A stretch of 64,000 nt of DNA from Reticulascus tulasneorum (Eukaryota; Ascomycota; Sordariomycetes; Glomerellales; Reticulascaceae), in contig LSAX01000002.1 of the NCBI GenBank assembly GCA_001557505.1, forward strand, positions 1,612,001 to 1,676,000. The letters are read 5' to 3'. Position 1 is the stretch's first letter; every line of letters starts with the position of its first letter. Below the pieces are notes generated by a model. That model did not search any database. It was not told the DNA's origin and saw nothing but the letters and a program-made list of their open reading frames with translations. Positions 1 through 11,548 of this stretch are shown here, piece by piece. Position numbers and translations under genes: made by a program.

Positions 1-1661
1 TTTCCCCTGCACTGCCGCCGCGACGACCTTCTGGCCAGTCAGCGCAACTGGAAGTGCGACGGAATTCCAACGCTTCCGAGATTTCGAACCTCTCGTCGCT
101 CTCTCTGAGCCACACGGTGTCATCTGCGACAAGCTTCAACTCTGTTGATGGCCAGCCTTCCCGCAAACTTCCGCCTGCGTTCGATCAGACTAGCTTGCCA
201 CCACTGCCGCCAACAAAGAGAGAAAGAGAAGCACAAGCGAAGGAAGCTGCCGCCCAGGAAGCACCAAAGACCAAATATCCTCTGGTTTCCATCAAGTCTG
301 CACCAGCCATTCGGCAGATTGAGCAACCTCAGAGACCAGTTCTACCGTCAAGACTGACTTCGCGGCCCGATGTACAGCCCGCCGAACTACCACAACTCCC
401 TGCACGGCGCCTGCCACCTCCCACAACGTATACGAAGCCACCGCCTACAAATGGCAACAAATCCCGAGACGAAACAGCTTCGGGCCCCCCGCCTCTTCCA
501 GGTAGGGTCCAAAAAGGCAGAGATTCGCCTCCTCCAGTGCCCGTTAGTTCGCGTCCAACGGAAGCACAGATTAAGGCTGTCTCATCTCGAGCTGTACGAG
601 CGACCGATTGCCTGATTTGCCGTGACTTTTCGGGCCCGGACGGTGCTGCTGCTCAATGTCCACGACAATCCTTACCGAGGAATGACCCCATCGGCTACTT
701 GGTCCACATGATCTGCGATCCGTTCCCCTCACACACTGATAAGGCTCGGGCAATTTTCACCTGGTTCCATCACAATATCGCGTACGATGTCGATGCATTC
801 TTTGGGAACAATATTAGGGGTAGATCTGGAGAAGAGACCATTAGTATGGGCAAGGCCGTGTGCTCTGGTTATGCCGACACATATAAAGCCATAGCCAACC
901 GGGCTGGCTTGGAATGCGTTACTGTCGTCGGCCATGGAAAAGGGTACGGGTATACCGCCTTGAAGAAAGGCGAGCGTCCGCCTCCCAAGAAGGCAGATGG
1001 CCATGCCTGGACTGCTGTGCGGATCGATGACGGACAGTGGAAACTTCTGGATGCTTGCTGGGGCGCTGGAAATGTGTCGGATGTGACGAAGCAGTTTACG
1101 CCAGACTTCAAACCCCACGAGTTTACGAGGACAAACGAGGTTTTCGGTCTATCGCATTTTCCTTCCGACGAAAGGCATTTCTTCCGAAGTGACGGGAGGA
1201 TTCCGACATGGGAAGAATACTATATCGGATCTGTTCACGGCGACAAGGTGACAGTCTACACCAATGCATCAGAGGAAGGAATCTGGGACCACAGCGTCAG
1301 TCCAAAGGAGCTCCAGATCCCTGTGTATAGTGGCGAGGTCGTGCGATTCCAGTTCTCGAAGATCTGCGAGCATTGGACATATGAGAAGCATGGCCAGGGC
1401 AAGCCGCCGCTGCTTTTGATGAGCATAAATGGCCGCGATGGCAGAAAGGCAGAGAAGATACCCATAGAGACCGACGGGTTCTGGTGGTGGATTGATATCA
1501 AGGCAATAGACCTTGGTGCCCCTGGACAGTCAGTGAGTGTATATTCACTCGACAAGTTCGATGGAAGGGATGGGAGAGATGTTTCTGGTAGCGAATACCT
1601 CTCAAAAGTCGGAAAAGTTGGCATGAGCTGGAAGGGCGTTGTGAAGTGGGATCTGGTTTGA
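1..1661 (+). CDS. Cyk3-like transglutaminase-fold protein, 5' end missing
   Basis: The frame is open from base 3 with no in-frame ATG near the window edge, so this is the 3' part of a longer gene; stop TGA at 1659-1661. The first ~170 visible residues are a low-complexity, proline-rich region with PPLPP- and PPPLPGR-type segments (potential SH3 ligands). The following ~200 residues are a transglutaminase-like (KY/Cyk3) domain with the Cys-His-Asp positions visible as GKAVCSGYAD, DGHAW and LLDACWG, preceded by the family stretch FPSHTDKARAIFTW. The C-terminal ~130 residues form a beta-rich tail seen in Cyk3-type proteins. In yeasts Cyk3 acts at the cytokinetic ring and promotes primary-septum formation; its N-terminal SH3 domain would lie upstream of this window and cannot be checked. 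Another fungal transglutaminase-fold protein without SH3 is the alternative. Confidence 0.8.
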   Translation, partial: SPALPPRRPSGQSAQLEVRRNSNASEISNLSSLSLSHTVSSATSFNSVDGQPSRKLPPAFDQTSLPPLPPTKREREAQAKEAAAQEAPKTKYPLVSIKSAPAIRQIEQPQRPVLPSRLTSRPDVQPAELPQLPARRLPPPTTYTKPPPTNGNKSRDETASGPPPLPGRVQKGRDSPPPVPVSSRPTEAQIKAVSSRAVRATDCLICRDFSGPDGAAAQCPRQSLPRNDPIGYLVHMICDPFPSHTDKARAIFTWFHHNIAYDVDAFFGNNIRGRSGEETISMGKAVCSGYADTYKAIANRAGLECVTVVGHGKGYGYTALKKGERPPPKKADGHAWTAVRIDDGQWKLLDACWGAGNVSDVTKQFTPDFKPHEFTRTNEVFGLSHFPSDERHFFRSDGRIPTWEEYYIGSVHGDKVTVYTNASEEGIWDHSVSPKELQIPVYSGEVVRFQFSKICEHWTYEKHGQGKPPLLLMSINGRDGRKAEKIPIETDGFWWWIDIKAIDLGAPGQSVSVYSLDKFDGRDGRDVSGSEYLSKVGKVGMSWKGVVKWDLV

Positions 1662-2474
1662 GCTCTGCCTCCTCCATTAGCGAGGGTGAGTCTGTAAGGT
1701 CGGTTTAGCTCTTGGGTCTCACGGGATATTTTGGGAGGCGCTCCTTTTTGCATTGGATTTCCCGTGTCTGGGTTTCATTTGGGGCTGGATGTTGATGAAT
1801 GACGGCCGGCGAGCAGGTTGCCTGCGTAATGATAATATACCTAGGCAATATGACTCTTCAGCATCACTTACTTTGCTGAGCTCTGTCCAGTGGTATCGGC
1901 TTCAATCAAGCTGCTGCCACTGTGGCAAACATTATTATAAGACGCTTATCGCTTCCGAAGTTATATGAGAGCAACCTGGATTTTATCCTAGTCTGTGATT
2001 GGCATTCAATCCTGTTTGTCGATAGGAAGACCAAAACATGTCTTGACGAGGCACTTCAACTCATGACTGGCCATCCGCCCGCTATTCAACGCCCGGTATT
2101 AGGCGTCCAACATGCATTGCCCGTACTTCGTTGGGCAATTACATGATAACATGACATATGTAGAATATAATTATGGCTGCAAGTAATATTTATAAATGCC
2201 TTGTCTTCCTCGGCAAGGTATAGTTAGTTTCCTTACATCGTGGTGCTCCAAAGTGACTCTAATTGTTCGGGTGATTCTTTTGGGATTCTAACTACCTACC
2301 TATCCACCTCTGCACTTACAATATCTACAACTTTTTGCCACCAAATAACCCACCCATCTTATCATCTTCCCCTCGAACAACACCGATCAGCTTGTCTGAG
2401 TCAAAATAGTAATCCGAGAAGTGCTGCACGCCGAAACCTTGCCGATTTTTGGCTGCTGAATGGGATTTGGCGTC
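1662..2474. other. intergenic region upstream of JmjC gene
   Basis: About 0.8 kb of AT-rich DNA holding the 3' flank of the Cyk3-like gene and the presumed promoter/5' leader of the JmjC gene. It contains a short TACC-type microsatellite near 2289-2304. Small open frames here have no recognisable protein features. Confidence 0.5.
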
Positions 2475-4181
2475 ATGGCAGACGATCCCCGTGTACGGCT
2501 TTTGGGCGAGTGCAAACGCACTACAACTGAAATCTTGCACGAATCTCAGCTGGACTCGGAACAACGCGATGACAGTACGGAGTCTGTGGAGGAGCTAGGT
2601 CTAAAGCCAGTTGGCCCTGAGCTCTTAGCACTTTTGGCAGGGTTGGCGTTGGATGTTGCGAAGCCCCAAACGTGCAACTCTAGCTCTCCACCGAACGAAG
2701 GCACCACATTATCAGAGGTTGATGAAGACGACCTGAAAAAGCGGCTAGACGATGCGATCTCGATGACTTATAAGAAATTTTATGACTTTGTTTACAGTGA
2801 CCTGCCGTACTGCTGGCGGCAGCTTTATACTGATCTCAGCATCCTAAAGTTCAACTACCTGCTTGCTAGGTCCTCGCTTGCTTCTAAGCACACGGCCGCG
2901 GCCATAACCCCAAGCCCGCCGGCCACGGAGAACGAAGAGTCTCAAGAAAGCGTACGCCTTGATGTGATGGTCAAGACACTAGACCTGGCGCTCATAAACG
3001 CTGGCGGTGCTGGCCAGAAGCGAGGGCGCAGGACAGTCGAGAGAATGCTGGAGCTGCTGGAGCAAGTTTGGGCAGAGCATCAGCTTATACACCAAAAGCA
3101 AGACACAGCGCCGGCTCGCCCAGCCAAGCGGCAGAAGAGAGGAGAATCTGCCAGCTCTGAAGATGACGCCTCGCTCCAAGATTGGAGCAAGAGGACATCG
3201 TTTTCCACTGAACGTGCTTTCGGTCCTTCCGTCAAGAGGCAAATCCCAAAGTATGAGAATATTTCTATGGAAAGATTCGAGCAATACATGAATCAGGCGA
3301 AAACTAGCGGCAGCGGACCTCTCCCTATCATAATCAAGGGCTTGATGGATGACTGGCCAGCCATGGCTTCCCGACCGTGGAGCAAGCCTGCCTACCTGGC
3401 ATCCAGAACCTTCGAAGGACGCCGCCTTGTGCCCGTTGAAGTTGGACGAAGCTACGTCGACGACGGCTGGGGCCAGGAACTCATCCCCTTCCGCGAGCTC
3501 CTGCGGAGAATCGACCCATACCTCGACCTCAGCGCCGAGACGCGGCCAGAGCCCGCAATCCCTCCATCCTGGCACGCCCCCACACCCGCAGCACCGCAGC
3601 CTACATCATACCTCGCCCAGCACGAACTGTTCAACCAACTCCCCATCCTGCGCAACGACATCCTCACCCCAGACCTCTGCTACACCTCCCCGCCACCGCA
3701 CCCCCTCTCCCGCGCAAAGAACAAGCCCGAAGTCCCCACCCCCCTGCTGAACGCCTGGCTCGGACCTGCCGGGACCATCACCCCCCTGCACACGGACTGC
3801 TACCACAACCTCCTCTGCCAGGTCGTCGGCGCAAAGTACGTGCGCCTCTACTCGCCCGCCGACACGGAGGCGCTGAGCCCGCGCGGCGACGAGGATGGCA
3901 TCGACATGGGCAACACGAGCGCGTTCGACGTCGGCGTCATCGAGGGCTGGGACCCGAAGCCCGAGGACTGGGGGCTTGATGAGATCGAGCTGGCGGAGTT
4001 CCGGGGGCTGCGGTGCTGGGACTGTGTACTGGAGCCCGGGGATACGCTGTACATACCGATCGGGTGGTGGCATTATGTTAGGAGCCTCAGTGTGAGCTTT
4101 AGTGTAAGCTTTTGGTGGAATGGGGATCATTACATGCATGGAACCGGGGCTGACGGGCAAGCAGTTGGTAATAAGGCTTGA
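2475..4181 (+). CDS. JmjC-domain (KDM8/JMJD5-like) dioxygenase
   Basis: Single-exon gene, 568 aa from the ATG at 2475; an ATG 15 nt upstream (2460) is also in frame but the 2475 site has the better context (gtcATGG). The C-terminal half is a JmjC/cupin-8 fold: the Fe(II) ligands are H439 and D441 (in PLHTDCYHN) and H533 (in IGWWHYV), and the YNLLCQVVGAKYVRLYSP-type strand is typical of the KDM8/JMJD5 group. The N-terminal ~200 residues are helical and match the tetratricopeptide-like N-terminus of that group (WRQLYTDLSILKF). Members are 2-oxoglutarate-dependent; human KDM8 has been described as an arginyl hydroxylase/histone-tail protease, so the substrate in fungi is open. GC-rich third positions increase strongly in the catalytic half. 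It converges with the MIT-domain gene, with only 110 bp between stops. Confidence 0.88.
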   Translation: MADDPRVRLLGECKRTTTEILHESQLDSEQRDDSTESVEELGLKPVGPELLALLAGLALDVAKPQTCNSSSPPNEGTTLSEVDEDDLKKRLDDAISMTYKKFYDFVYSDLPYCWRQLYTDLSILKFNYLLARSSLASKHTAAAITPSPPATENEESQESVRLDVMVKTLDLALINAGGAGQKRGRRTVERMLELLEQVWAEHQLIHQKQDTAPARPAKRQKRGESASSEDDASLQDWSKRTSFSTERAFGPSVKRQIPKYENISMERFEQYMNQAKTSGSGPLPIIIKGLMDDWPAMASRPWSKPAYLASRTFEGRRLVPVEVGRSYVDDGWGQELIPFRELLRRIDPYLDLSAETRPEPAIPPSWHAPTPAAPQPTSYLAQHELFNQLPILRNDILTPDLCYTSPPPHPLSRAKNKPEVPTPLLNAWLGPAGTITPLHTDCYHNLLCQVVGAKYVRLYSPADTEALSPRGDEDGIDMGNTSAFDVGVIEGWDPKPEDWGLDEIELAEFRGLRCWDCVLEPGDTLYIPIGWWHYVRSLSVSFSVSFWWNGDHYMHGTGADGQAVGNKA

Positions 4182-4291
4182 AGGTGGCAGGCAGTCATTT
4201 GCCTTAAATGTTGGCTAACTAGATACCACTAGCGACTATGATGAGCCATATTTCCCTAACCTCCTGCAGCAGCTCCCATCCCATGGTAGCA

Positions 4292-5878
4292 TCAGCTCGG
4301 CCCAGCATCGTCGTCCGCATTCTCGGCCGACCCCTGAGCCTCCCTCCTCGCCTTGGCGCCAGCCTTCAGCTTTTCCCACTTCTCACGATACTTGGTCACC
4401 GTCCGTTGCATTTTCTGATGATCCTTTTCCAGCAAGTCCATGCGCTGCAGTGCCAAAGCCAGCTGTTCCTCCAGCTCCTGATTCTTCTTGCGTAGCGCGT
4501 CGTCTCCTGCGGGCGACTTCCCGCTGCCGCCAGACGATAACGGGGAGCCAGGTCGCATCAGCCGCATGCTCTCGGCCAGTGCCAGGCTCGAACTCTGCGC
4601 GCTGGCCTCGAATGCTTGCAAGCGTTTACTCAACTTATCAAGCATGTCTTTCAGGCCCTTGTTTTCGAGGTACAGCTCCTCTATAGTGTTGTGCAGATCT
4701 CGTTCTGTGCGGCTTTTGCCCACGCGCCGTTTTGCGCCTGGCGAGAGCGGCATAGAGGATTCTCGGGCATCAAAGAAGTCGTCCTCATCGTCTTCAAGAA
4801 TGCTTGCGACGTCTCCGTGGAGAGAGGCTTCCATACGCCGCTTCTCCTTGTCCGCAAAGTTGAGGATGTTGGCGTAGGAAACGGTATGGCCGCTTGTAGG
4901 GACCACGTAGAACGAGTCATTCGCATTCTGGCCGGAGATCGCCCGGAGGGTAGCGCGGGAGTATATTTTCGACAGGTCGGGCTCCGCGCTCACGGTCGGG
5001 GACTTCAATCTATTCCGCTTCGAAGGCGACGGCTCTGGAGTCTCGCTTGGCTCTGGCAAGCCGGACTCTTCGGCGATTAGTGGGAGCCCAGCAAATGCTA
5101 GCGGCGCAGACAGCCGGTTGATGATGCTCCCAAACGTGCTGTAGAAGCGAGAGTATCCATCCTCGGGTGCATTATTTGCGATGTCTTCCGCCGCTTTTGC
5201 TGCCTCGACATCCTTTCTGTGTGAATCGGCCTGTGCGCTTGTAGGGGGGATCCAACCAGGTTTCCCTGACTGGTCCAATACGCTGTGCATCTTCGATCTA
5301 GACCCATCTTTGCGGGGAAGCACTTCGAGGTTCCCGGGCGCCTGATCGTTGGAAATGCTGGGCGGAACAAGTTGCCCGCGGTTCCTCGAGCGTATTCCTC
5401 TCGCCGAGGCAAGATTGCTCGCAATAGAAGAAGACAAATCCCGGCCTGGTAGTCGTCGCGGCTGCGACAGAGATGGCACAACTCCCGATTTGGCCGAGGC
5501 GTTTCCAGCGGCCTGCTCGCTCTTCGTATTGCCATCTTCATTTGCGGGATTGGTTGAGTCAGCCGCCTGTTTCTCGTCAACATCCCCGGACGGAGCAGGC
5601 TGTTGGAGATGTAGCTTCAAGAGTTCGGAGAGTCTTTGATGGTGCTGCTCGAGTAGTTTCAGGGTTCGTAAAGCTTCGACGCTTGATGTGCTCGTGGCTG
5701 CGTTGGCGAACTCGCCCGCGGCTTGGGCATGCTCGTTGATGGCGACCGTGGTATCAGACGTGTGAGTCGCAACGGACGCAGCCTTGGCATGGTCGTGGGC
5801 CTATATATATCTTAGCTAAGGAAGCCTGACGGGCGAGTAATGGAGGGCATTCACCTTTATCAATGGCGATGCTTCCAT
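4292..5878 (-). CDS. MIT-domain coiled-coil protein (Atg38/NRBF2-like)
   Basis: Two exons: 5878-5855 and 5800-4292, with a 54-nt intron (donor GTGAAT, acceptor TATATAG), giving 510 aa. Exon 1 codes only MEASPLIK, so start and domain are lost if the intron is ignored. Residues ~1-75 are a three-helix MIT domain (SPLIKAHDHAKAA ... LKLLEQHHQRLSELLK). The middle is disordered and Ser/Pro-rich; residues ~320-360 and ~385-480 are coiled coil with heptads (LRKKNQELEEQLALALQ). MIT plus C-terminal coiled coil is the architecture of Atg38/NRBF2, the subunit linking Vps34 and Atg14 in the autophagy PI3-kinase complex I. That assignment is an inference from architecture; a generic ESCRT-associated MIT protein is the alternative. 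Confidence 0.75.
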
Positions 5879-7360
5879 CTTCTCAGTGCGCCGAGGCTCT
5901 TAACGGTAGGTTTCGATGCAAGCTAGTCAGAGGACATGGGCAAGATAATGGGGGGGTGGTTTAGCCGTCTATGGCACCCGGACTATTCGACAGGCTCATC
6001 TGTCATTCCAGTGCTGCATAATTCAAAAGTGTCTAGTCGAGGTTGAGCTTGGGACAAATGGAGCGAAGTAATCGGGTTGGTAGTTGGAGTGGCGTCAACT
6101 GGACATGCTATTCCCTAATGCGTACGCATGCACTAAGGTAGTTACTCCTCCAGGCGTCTATGAATTAGGTACGTAATTATAGGCCAGTCTGCCTCTTTTG
6201 CGCCTCGCTAAAAGGCAGAGTGACCCCGCCATGGAACTTAATGCTGACCAGACCTGTGGGCTCACCGAGCGGGGAGAGCTTTCAGAGTCTCCAAGGTGGG
6301 TATAAATGGAGCTTTGACATTACTCGGCACCGTCACAACATGGAAAGAGCTACTCCGATCACAGTTCCTGCAAGTGCATCTGAAGATGTCGAGGCTTGAT
6401 GCTGCATCTTCGCTGGGACTAATCTTCAGCCAGCATGCGATGTGAATGTCATCAACGCTGCCTTCAACTGCCAAGGCTGCTTCAGAGTCATTGCAGAGTT
6501 TGGACAGTTGCTTGTGGCTTTCACGAGAGAACCTACCTTATGTTACCAGGACCATGATCAACAATCTGGGGCAGCGGCTGGCATTGAGTTTGAAACATGG
6601 ACAAAAGATATCGCCTAAACTTTTAGTGCTTCGTACAAAGCAAAGTAGATCGTACAGGCACACGAATACCATACCCTGCTTGCAAAACCTGTCACACTTA
6701 TCAAAGCCCCTTGCCTCCCCTCAACTGAACCTCCGCACCATTCAGAGCTTCAGCCCTTTCAGCCCTTGATCTTCATCAGGCAGTTACATATGCAGGTGCG
6801 ACGGCTTGCAAGATGGTTTGTCCACATGTCAGGGGCTTTGACGAGACGATACGAAGGACTTGTTGATTTGGCAACTTGGGAGGCAGTATGTTTGTCTCGT
6901 GCAAGACTACGGTAAGCTCTTACAGTACAGAAATTATGTGGCCAGTGAAAGGCAGCAACCCAAAATAAAAGGACACATGTGAGAGCTACGATGACATCAG
7001 CTGCTCCTCTTGTCTCGTACGAAGCTCGAATGAACGGATGATATGGAGCATTAGGTCCGACTAAGCTAGGCCCTCTTTTTATTTTTGGCGGTCTGATTCT
7101 GGTACGAGAGAGGCCTGGAATTGATCAACTGGGAGATGCTGGCCATTCCAGGGATTGGATATGATTAGTGCCCGTTGCACCCTGGCATAAAAATCATGAT
7201 GACGAGTTAGATGTGGCAACCAGGGACGCGGATCGAAACCGTAACGGAGACAATCCGATCTGTTCGCCTCTTGTCCCTCCCTCTCCATCCTTCCTGCAAT
7301 AATCATTAATTTTCCGAAGTTCATTGCGCAGCAATAGCAGCAGCAGCAGCAACAGCAACC
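5879..7360. other. divergent intergenic region
   Basis: 1.5 kb between the divergently transcribed MIT-domain and LAM-type genes. No protein-like open frame was found. The last 40 bp before the LAM start contain a CAG/CAA repeat (7330-7358) in the presumed 5' leader. Confidence 0.5.
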
Positions 7361-10300
7361 ATGGACAGCGAAGGACTGGGGATGAAGCTGCTGCCGAAAT
7401 CACTTGCTGCCAAGCGTCGGCGCAAAAAGCAGGCAGAGCGACGAGAAGCAGAAGCCGCAGCCGAGCTGGAGGCGCAGGCTGCGGGAGACGCTGAGACTGT
7501 CGCACTTAAGGAAGACATCAGCCGTATGCTGACCGGCCGCGAAACCTTCGTCATTGACAGCGACGACGGCACCAACTCGACAACTATGGCCGAAGACGAG
7601 GAGGAAGGCAACAACAGCCAGGTTTCGTATGATTCCGACCCTGAATCGTGAGTTATTGATTGAATCCGTTGCATTTCAATCCCCCAATCCCCAATTCCCC
7701 AGACGAGTGATTTGCGCCAGGACGGGCGGAGTGTGCCGCAAAACCCAAAGCCCAGTCAGTCAGTGATTGGGGGTGGGATATTCCCGGCCACCTTCGTTTC
7801 AATCCTGCAAGCTCTGACCAGGCTGCCGACTAACGACCTCACCCTTTTTAGCACTGCTCGTCCAACTACGATTTCCACGCATCCTTCGCAAATCGGATAT
7901 CTGACCACCTCATCACCTATCGTACAGGCTACACACCTGCCAGAGACGCAGTCTATGGATGACGCCCTACCCCAACTTTCCTCCAGATCCACCACCACCA
8001 CCCCCCGCGCGAAACGAGCCGAATCGCTCGAGTCCGACACCCGATCAAGATCAAGCCGCAGCCAGACGAGTCTGAATCCGCCACAAAACGAAGTGCGAAG
8101 ATCCCCGTCTCCAGTTGGCAGAATTCGACAAGTCTTCAAGTCTAAGAAAAGCTTGACGAGCCTGAAGAGCCGCGACAGCGCCAGTCCCAGCCCGGAGAGG
8201 AAGCCGCGCGGTGACGACACTAGCCCCAGCGCTGACGTCGCTGCATCCGCAAAGCCGAAATCAGATCCTCCAGCTCAGGAACCAGATGCTCCAAAGGTGA
8301 CCTTGTCCGAGCGACGACGATCAAGGGCCTCAACGACGACCAGAATTGATACCTCCATCCCGCCCCAAACCCCGCCCTCCAGCGAGAAAGCCACTCCCGT
8401 CATCGTCAACACCCCGCCGACCCCGACTGACCACTCCTATCAAGGCGGTCCGCCCTCACCTGTCAAGCGCACGTCGACCGATGCTGCCAACGGTTTCTCG
8501 AATTCGAATGGTGGCTCTCCGCGAAGTAATATGATTTCTCAGCGGAGGAGTAGAGCTGGATCTGCTGGCCCAAGCAAGCTATCAAACATCACCCTCGCCC
8601 CGCTGACTCCCACCCCCGAGAACGGTCCGCTGGGTTCCCCATCCGCCAACGCGGCAGCAGGTTTCTTCTCGTCCATGATATCGGCTGCCCAGAACGCTGC
8701 GAACCAACTGTCCAACACTATTCAGACCACCGGAATCGGGCAAACTGGGAACAAACCCAGGAGCATCGCTCCGAAAGACCAGAGCGTACACGATCAGGAC
8801 CAGGTCGAGGTAGAACCCGCAGCAGAACCATCATCAGAGGCGGCAATGGAGAAAGAACTGGCGGTCAAGACGCTCGGTACGGGTGAGCTGAGTCTCAGTC
8901 AGTTGGGGATATCGGAACCTGGTAGTACCGCTGCTACCCCGCTCACGGCCAGATTTCCAGAATCTTCCGACGCGCGAGCAAGATCAGAGTCGGCTCCCGT
9001 CGAGTCGTCGTCCATCGTGGGAAATGGTGAATCGGCCTCGGAAGAGTCACGGCCCCGGTCACTGTACGAGCCCACCAGCACTGGCGATCGATCTCCTCCC
9101 ACTGCCAGTCTCAATGACGGTGGATCGGGGATACAACGTACCAGCAGCATCCGAAGTGCCATCGGACGCCGCCGTAACCGAGGAAGCTCCGCCGCAACCG
9201 GCACCACGGGCACGACGATTGGGGCTGCGATCGCAGCGGCGAATGCTTCCATCACCCACCCGCACGCCAACTCCAGTGCGCCCAAGCTCACCGGATTTGC
9301 GGTTGCTAGTAAGAAGCGCAATCGCGACTTTCACAACCTTTTTAAGAGCGTGCCGGACGATGACTATCTCATTGAGGACTATAGTTGCGCTCTTCAACGT
9401 GAGATCCTGGCCCACGGCCGTCTTTATGTATCCGAGGGACATTTGTGCTTTAGTAGTAACATTCTTGGCTGGGCTACGACACTGGTCATCAGCTTCGACG
9501 AGATAGTATCTGTTGAGAAGCGAAGCACAGCTTTAGTATTCAAAAACGGACTCATGATCTCCACCCTACACGCCAAGCACATCTTCGCAAGCTTTACGAG
9601 CAGAGACTCCACATACGACTTGATTGTCAACATTTGGAAGCTTGGTCATCCAACTTTGCGAAGTTCGCTAAATGGGGTTCAACTGGATGGTACAGGGGGT
9701 GACAAAACCGAGAAGGTCGAAGAAGGCGACATCAATCCCACCGAACCCGAAGATCATAGCGCATCAGGCTCTGATGACGACTCTGGAGATGGCGACGATG
9801 ATGTATATGATGAGGATGACGACGAAGATGAGCTTCCCGAAACTACTCAACCTACGGAGCTGACGAGTGGAGAAGTCGAAACTGACAAGGCAGTTTCGCG
9901 CAAGCCTTCAGGTGCAGTTGGCATTAATGGAGCACTCATCGAACAGCCGAAGGACATCGCACCTGCCGCTAGCGGGGCTCCAGACTTCCCTGGTCCCACA
10001 ACTCATGCACCGACTGATTGTGGTGATTCTGCAACCCATTATGAAAGAATTGTTGGCGACGACGTTATTCCCGCACCGATTGGCAAGGTCTATAACCTAC
10101 TGTTCGGGCCTGCCTCGGTAACCTGGATGTCGAAGTGGCTGACGATCGAGGCAAAATGCACCGACTTGCAGATGGAGGACAAGAAGGGATTGAGCCCAGA
10201 CAACAAGTCGCGCTCATACTCATACATCAAACCGTTGAACGCCTCAATAGGACCAAGACAGACAAAATGCATGGTCACGGAGACTTTGGATAACTTTGAC

Positions 10301-11248
10301 CTGGAGAAATCCGTCAATCTCAGCGTTACCACGCAGAATCCGGATGTTCCTAGCGGGAATGTGTTTAGTGTCAAGACGAAATACTGCTTGTCTTGGGCGG
10401 AGAACAACTCCACCAGAGTCCAGGTGAACTGTACCATCGAGTGGACGGGCAAGAGTTGGTTGAAAGGTGAGCAAACACATCCTTGTGTCGGTGGACTACG
10501 AACCGTGCATTAACCCTGTATAGGCCCCATCGAGAAGGGAGCGAATGATGGACAGACATCATACTGCAAAGATATATTCGCCAGCTTGAAAGCTGCGGTA
10601 TCTTCTCGACCACGGTCTGCGAACGCCAGCAACGGAGCCGTGGTGAAAGGAAAGAAGAAGGGCCGGAGGGGGAAGGCATCGCATTCAGCAACAGATGTTG
10701 AAGACGAAAAGCGTGCCCCCAAGCACGCCCAGAAACAAGATTGGGGCTTGTTGGAACCTGTGCACGGGCTACTTGAGCCAATTGTTGATATAATCAAGCC
10801 AATCCTAACTGGAAATGTAATGTACGGACTTCTTGTCGGGTTGCTGGTTGCGACCTGGTTCGGCTTCGGCTTCACGAACAGACAAACTGCAGCTCCGTAC
10901 GGTGCAGATCTCGGCTTCTACGGCTATCCAGACCGAGTCGCCGCGTACGAAGAGATGTGGAGGCAGAAGGAGGGCGAGCTTTTAGAGTGGCTAGAGGAAA
11001 GAGTGGGACTTGACAGGCTCAACGACGAGAGCCTACCGATAAGAAAGAAGGCGGTAGAGCCGAGGTCGGTGGAGGAGAAGATGCGAGAGGAGCGCATGGA
11101 CCAGAGAGAGATCGAGCAGGCGATCAGGGTCAACGAGGAGAAGTTGAAGGTGCTGAAGGGGGTCTTGGATAAGAAGAAGGCGAGCGGGAAGAGTGTGCCC
11201 AAGCAACCAGCAGGAGAAATACCCACTGAAGGAAGGAGCGAGAGCTGA
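7361..11248 (+). CDS. GRAM-VASt sterol transfer protein (LAM/Ltc1 family)
   Basis: Proposed exons 7361-7647, 7852-10466 and 10524-11248 (1208 aa). Intron 1 (204 nt) has donor GTGAGT, branch GACTAAC and a polypyrimidine tract before TAG; it joins in phase. Intron 2 (57 nt) splits GG|C-type glycine in WLKGPIEKG. Order: basic N-terminus, long disordered region, GRAM/PH-like domain (~583-690, beginning KRNRDFHNLF), acidic linker, one VASt/START-like domain (~826-1000), and one C-terminal transmembrane helix (~1066-1085). LAM proteins sit at ER contact sites with plasma membrane, mitochondria or vacuole and move ergosterol; a single VASt domain points to the Lam5/Lam6 (Ltc1) type rather than Ysp2/Lam4. 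If exon 1 is a separate gene, translation would begin at ATG 7955 (MDDALPQL). Confidence 0.85.
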
Positions 11249-11548
11249 AGGATTGTACATTGGTCTGACGCACCGACTTGTATTTCCGTTTGTGTAGATT
11301 AGCGTCACATGCTGTACAAAAACAGGACTGTTTCGTGGCCATACACTCCGAGTTTCCGTTGCCCCCTGGCTTGCGCTGTGAAAATACAAGTGCTGGTTCG
11401 CCGGCTGCTAATCTTCTGTACAGAACCCCTTATTTTGCCATTACAACAATACGGACATCATAATGTCCAACAACTCGGTTCCTAGTATGTATATTTTTGC
11501 CACTTGGTGAATCGTACATCACTTGGCTCAGTCACAGCTAGCACACAG
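11249..11548. other. short convergent intergenic region
   Basis: 300 bp of 3' flank between the convergent LAM-type and glucoamylase genes. Nothing else seen. Confidence 0.5.

Noticed and set aside
4238..5739. Several plus-strand open frames opposite the MIT-domain gene
   Set aside because: They are antisense shadows of a well-supported coding exon with coiled-coil protein features.
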